Origin: Victivallales bacterium
Lineage (GTDB): Bacteria; Verrucomicrobiota; Lentisphaeria; Oligosphaerales; Oligosphaeraceae
Assembly: GCA_017431185.1 (NCBI GenBank)
Contig: JAFRLP010000474.1
Location: forward strand, 1 to 5,524
DNA length: 5,524 nt
Direction: 5' to 3'
In this document: piece after piece, positions 4,742 to 5,524 of the stretch
How positions within the stretch are numbered: position 1 is the first letter of the stretch
Layout: each line of letters opens with the position of its first letter
Notes under the pieces: model-generated
Seen by the model: only the letters and a program-made list of their open reading frames with translations
Database searches by the model: none
What the model was told of the DNA's origin: nothing
Translations under genes and position numbers: made by a program

Positions 4742-4987
4742 TCATTTGATTCTCATGGCGAGCAGGATGCCGCCGAAGGGGATGACCGGCTCGCACCAGG
4801 AGGCGAACTTCTCCTCGCGCCCTTTCTGCGGGACGTAATGGCATTGCCCGTCGCCGAAGAAGTTCACCCACACGCCCCGTCTTTTGTCGATTGTGCGAAT
4901 GACTCCGGGCATCCTGTACGCGAGATACGGCGGCCTGAACCAGACCATCACGCCGTCATCAAGGCTGTCGAACTGTTTTCTTGTCAT
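4742..4987 (-). CDS. Uncharacterised 81-aa protein (phage/plasmid-type)
   Basis: I do not recognise this family. The protein (MTRKQFDSLDDGVMVWFRPP at the start) alternates short hydrophobic strands with turns: VMVWF (13-17), YRMPGVIRTID (24-34), GVWVNFFGDGQCHYV (38-52), WCEPVIP (64-70). This suggests a small all-beta, SH3/KOW-like barrel, which is an inference from pattern only. It has two cysteines (C49, C65) and no signal peptide. The frame stays open upstream to 5119, but the ATG at 4987 overlaps the stop of the previous gene by one base (TGATG) and lies six bases beyond the end of the Shine-Dalgarno-like GAAGG in that gene's last codons, so translational coupling and this start are preferred. 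It sits between the 103-aa and 47-aa genes. Confidence 0.7.
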   Translation of the reverse strand: MTRKQFDSLDDGVMVWFRPPYLAYRMPGVIRTIDKRRGVWVNFFGDGQCHYVPQKGREEKFASWCEPVIPFGGILLAMRIK

Positions 4988-5298
4988 CAGCCTTCCTCCA
5001 CGTCCTCGGGGTGTTCGCGAAGCACCTCGCGGCACTGGTGCAGACGGCACAGAAGGTAGGTGTTCTCCTCCAGCTCCTCCTGGAACTGGCGCATCTTCTC
5101 CGTGATGAACTCGATCCATGGAAACTCACGCCCCTCGCAGTCCTTCGCGTAGGCGGGCGGCGTCTGCGCCATGTAGGCCAGCATCTCCGTGTAGATTCGG
5201 CGGTTGTCGGCCTCGTGCTCCTCGATCTCCTCGTCTATCTGGCTCTTGGATATCCGCGAGAGGTATCCGTCGTATTTGTAGTATGTTCCCCAGCTCAT
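4987..5298 (-). CDS. Uncharacterised 103-aa helical protein (phage/plasmid-type)
   Basis: I do not recognise this family. The protein begins MSWGTYYKYDGYLSRISKSQ and is rich in Glu, Arg and Gln. Two long helices are likely: residues about 17-44 (acidic, IDEEIEEHEADNRRIYTEML) and 62-95 (ITEKMRQFQEELEENTYLLCRLHQCREVLRE). They have heptad-like spacing and are joined by a proline-containing loop (TPPAYAKDCEGREFP). That fits a small coiled-coil or helical-hairpin protein. There is no membrane segment or signal peptide. The start at 5298 has a clear AAGGAG seven bases upstream. Its stop overlaps the ATG of the 81-aa gene by one base. Its role is likely shared with the neighbouring small genes of a mobile element, but nothing more can be said. 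Confidence 0.78.
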   Translation of the reverse strand: MSWGTYYKYDGYLSRISKSQIDEEIEEHEADNRRIYTEMLAYMAQTPPAYAKDCEGREFPWIEFITEKMRQFQEELEENTYLLCRLHQCREVLREHPEDVEEG

Positions 5299-5364
5299 TG
5301 TGATTCTCCTTGGTTGTTGTCAATTTGTTCCCTTGAAAGGGTAGTTATTGGCAGGTTTCATTGT
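5299..5364 (-). promoter_or_regulatory. Spacer with ribosome site of the 103-aa gene
   Basis: These 66 bases separate the two genes. They contain AAGGAG ahead of the 103-aa gene and a small CCCTT/AAGGG inverted repeat near 5330-5341. A 13-codon frame (MKPANNYPFKGTN) is present but lacks a convincing ribosome site and is not called as a gene. Confidence 0.4.
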
Positions 5365-5524
5365 TCAGAACGGCAGTTCGTCGTCATCCAGGTTTTCGGG
5401 ACAGCCGCCGGACGGCGTGGTGAGAGGACCGCTCTCGATGGCGAACATCAGCGCGTCCGTCATCTCCGGGCGGTCGCCGCACTCGACCTTCACGATGCGG
5501 TCGAACTTCTCGCCCGTCACCCAG
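5365..5524 (-). CDS. C-terminal end of a protein with an SSB-like acidic tip (partial)
   Basis: Only the last 52 residues are in the window; the gene continues past base 5524. The visible part contains WVTGEKFDRIVKVE, then ECGDRPEMTDALMFAIESG and a flexible Gly/Pro linker, and ends in DDDELPF. An acidic run closing with Pro-Phe is the hallmark of single-stranded DNA-binding protein tails, which dock RecQ, PriA, RecO and other repair proteins. Similar tips occur on some phage recombination and replication proteins. The residues before the linker do not clearly show an SSB OB-fold, so the protein may be an SSB, a phage protein with an SSB-like tip, or another single-strand annealing or replication partner. 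It is the first visible gene of the minus-strand block. Confidence 0.65.
   Translation of the reverse strand, partial: WVTGEKFDRIVKVECGDRPEMTDALMFAIESGPLTTPSGGCPENLDDDELPF

Noticed and set aside
4988..5119. N-terminal extension of the 81-aa protein
   Set aside because: It is a low-complexity Pro/Gly/Arg shadow of the 103-aa gene; the TGATG overlap at 4987 gives a better start.
5330..5362. 13-codon frame MKPANNYPFKGTN before the 103-aa gene
   Set aside because: There is no convincing ribosome site, and it is short enough to arise by chance.
1..5524. CRISPR array, tRNA or rRNA gene
   Set aside because: No regularly spaced repeats, tRNA cloverleaf sequence or rRNA signature was seen on either strand.

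Overview
The window looks like a patchwork of accessory bacterial DNA, with ordinary bacterial start signals (AGGAGG-type ribosome sites, ATG starts) and moderate G+C. The TcdA-like protein, with its cysteine-rich SCRTHCICPPG segment, and the PdxY-like kinase resemble proteins of anaerobic gut-type bacteria (Clostridia-like or similar). This is a low-confidence inference, and the sequence does not fix the phylum.

Layout: (1) 1-228 is an AT-rich flank with no gene I can name, ending in a plausible sigma70-type promoter (173-200). (2) 229-1278 is a complete, apparently intact IS1595-family (ISXO2-like) insertion sequence: perfect 28-bp terminal inverted repeats, one transposase gene, and a perfect 10-bp direct repeat of the target on both sides. 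(3) 1279-1568 is the rest of the interrupted intergenic region. It can fold into at least one hairpin and ends in a five-codon mini-ORF that overlaps the next start codon. (4) 1569-2390 is a complete pyridoxamine/pyridoxal kinase gene. (5) 2391-2858 is a degraded stretch whose only recognisable part is the C-terminal third of a nitrate/sulfonate/taurine-type ABC transporter ATPase. (6) 2859-4225 is a tight two-gene operon: a TcdA/CsdL-type E1-like enzyme (cyclic t6A tRNA modification) and a LysE-family exporter. (7) 4226-4518 is the convergent intergenic region. It holds a ~140-bp MITE-like element with 21-bp imperfect ends, and a long hairpin built like a bidirectional terminator. (8) 4519-5524, all on the minus strand, is a compact phage- or plasmid-like run of small genes. 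From upstream to downstream these are the C-terminus of a protein ending in an SSB-like acidic tip (DDDELPF), a 103-aa coiled-coil-rich protein, an 81-aa protein overlapping it by one base, and a 47-aa two-helix membrane protein.

The plus-strand genes are housekeeping or metabolic (vitamin B6 salvage, tRNA modification, amino-acid export) and do not form one pathway. The minus-strand block is probably one end of an integrated element. I see no clear new system. The most unusual items are the MITE-like element, the phage-like block with a possible alternative-pairing switch in its one sizeable gap, and the mini-ORF coupled to the kinase gene.
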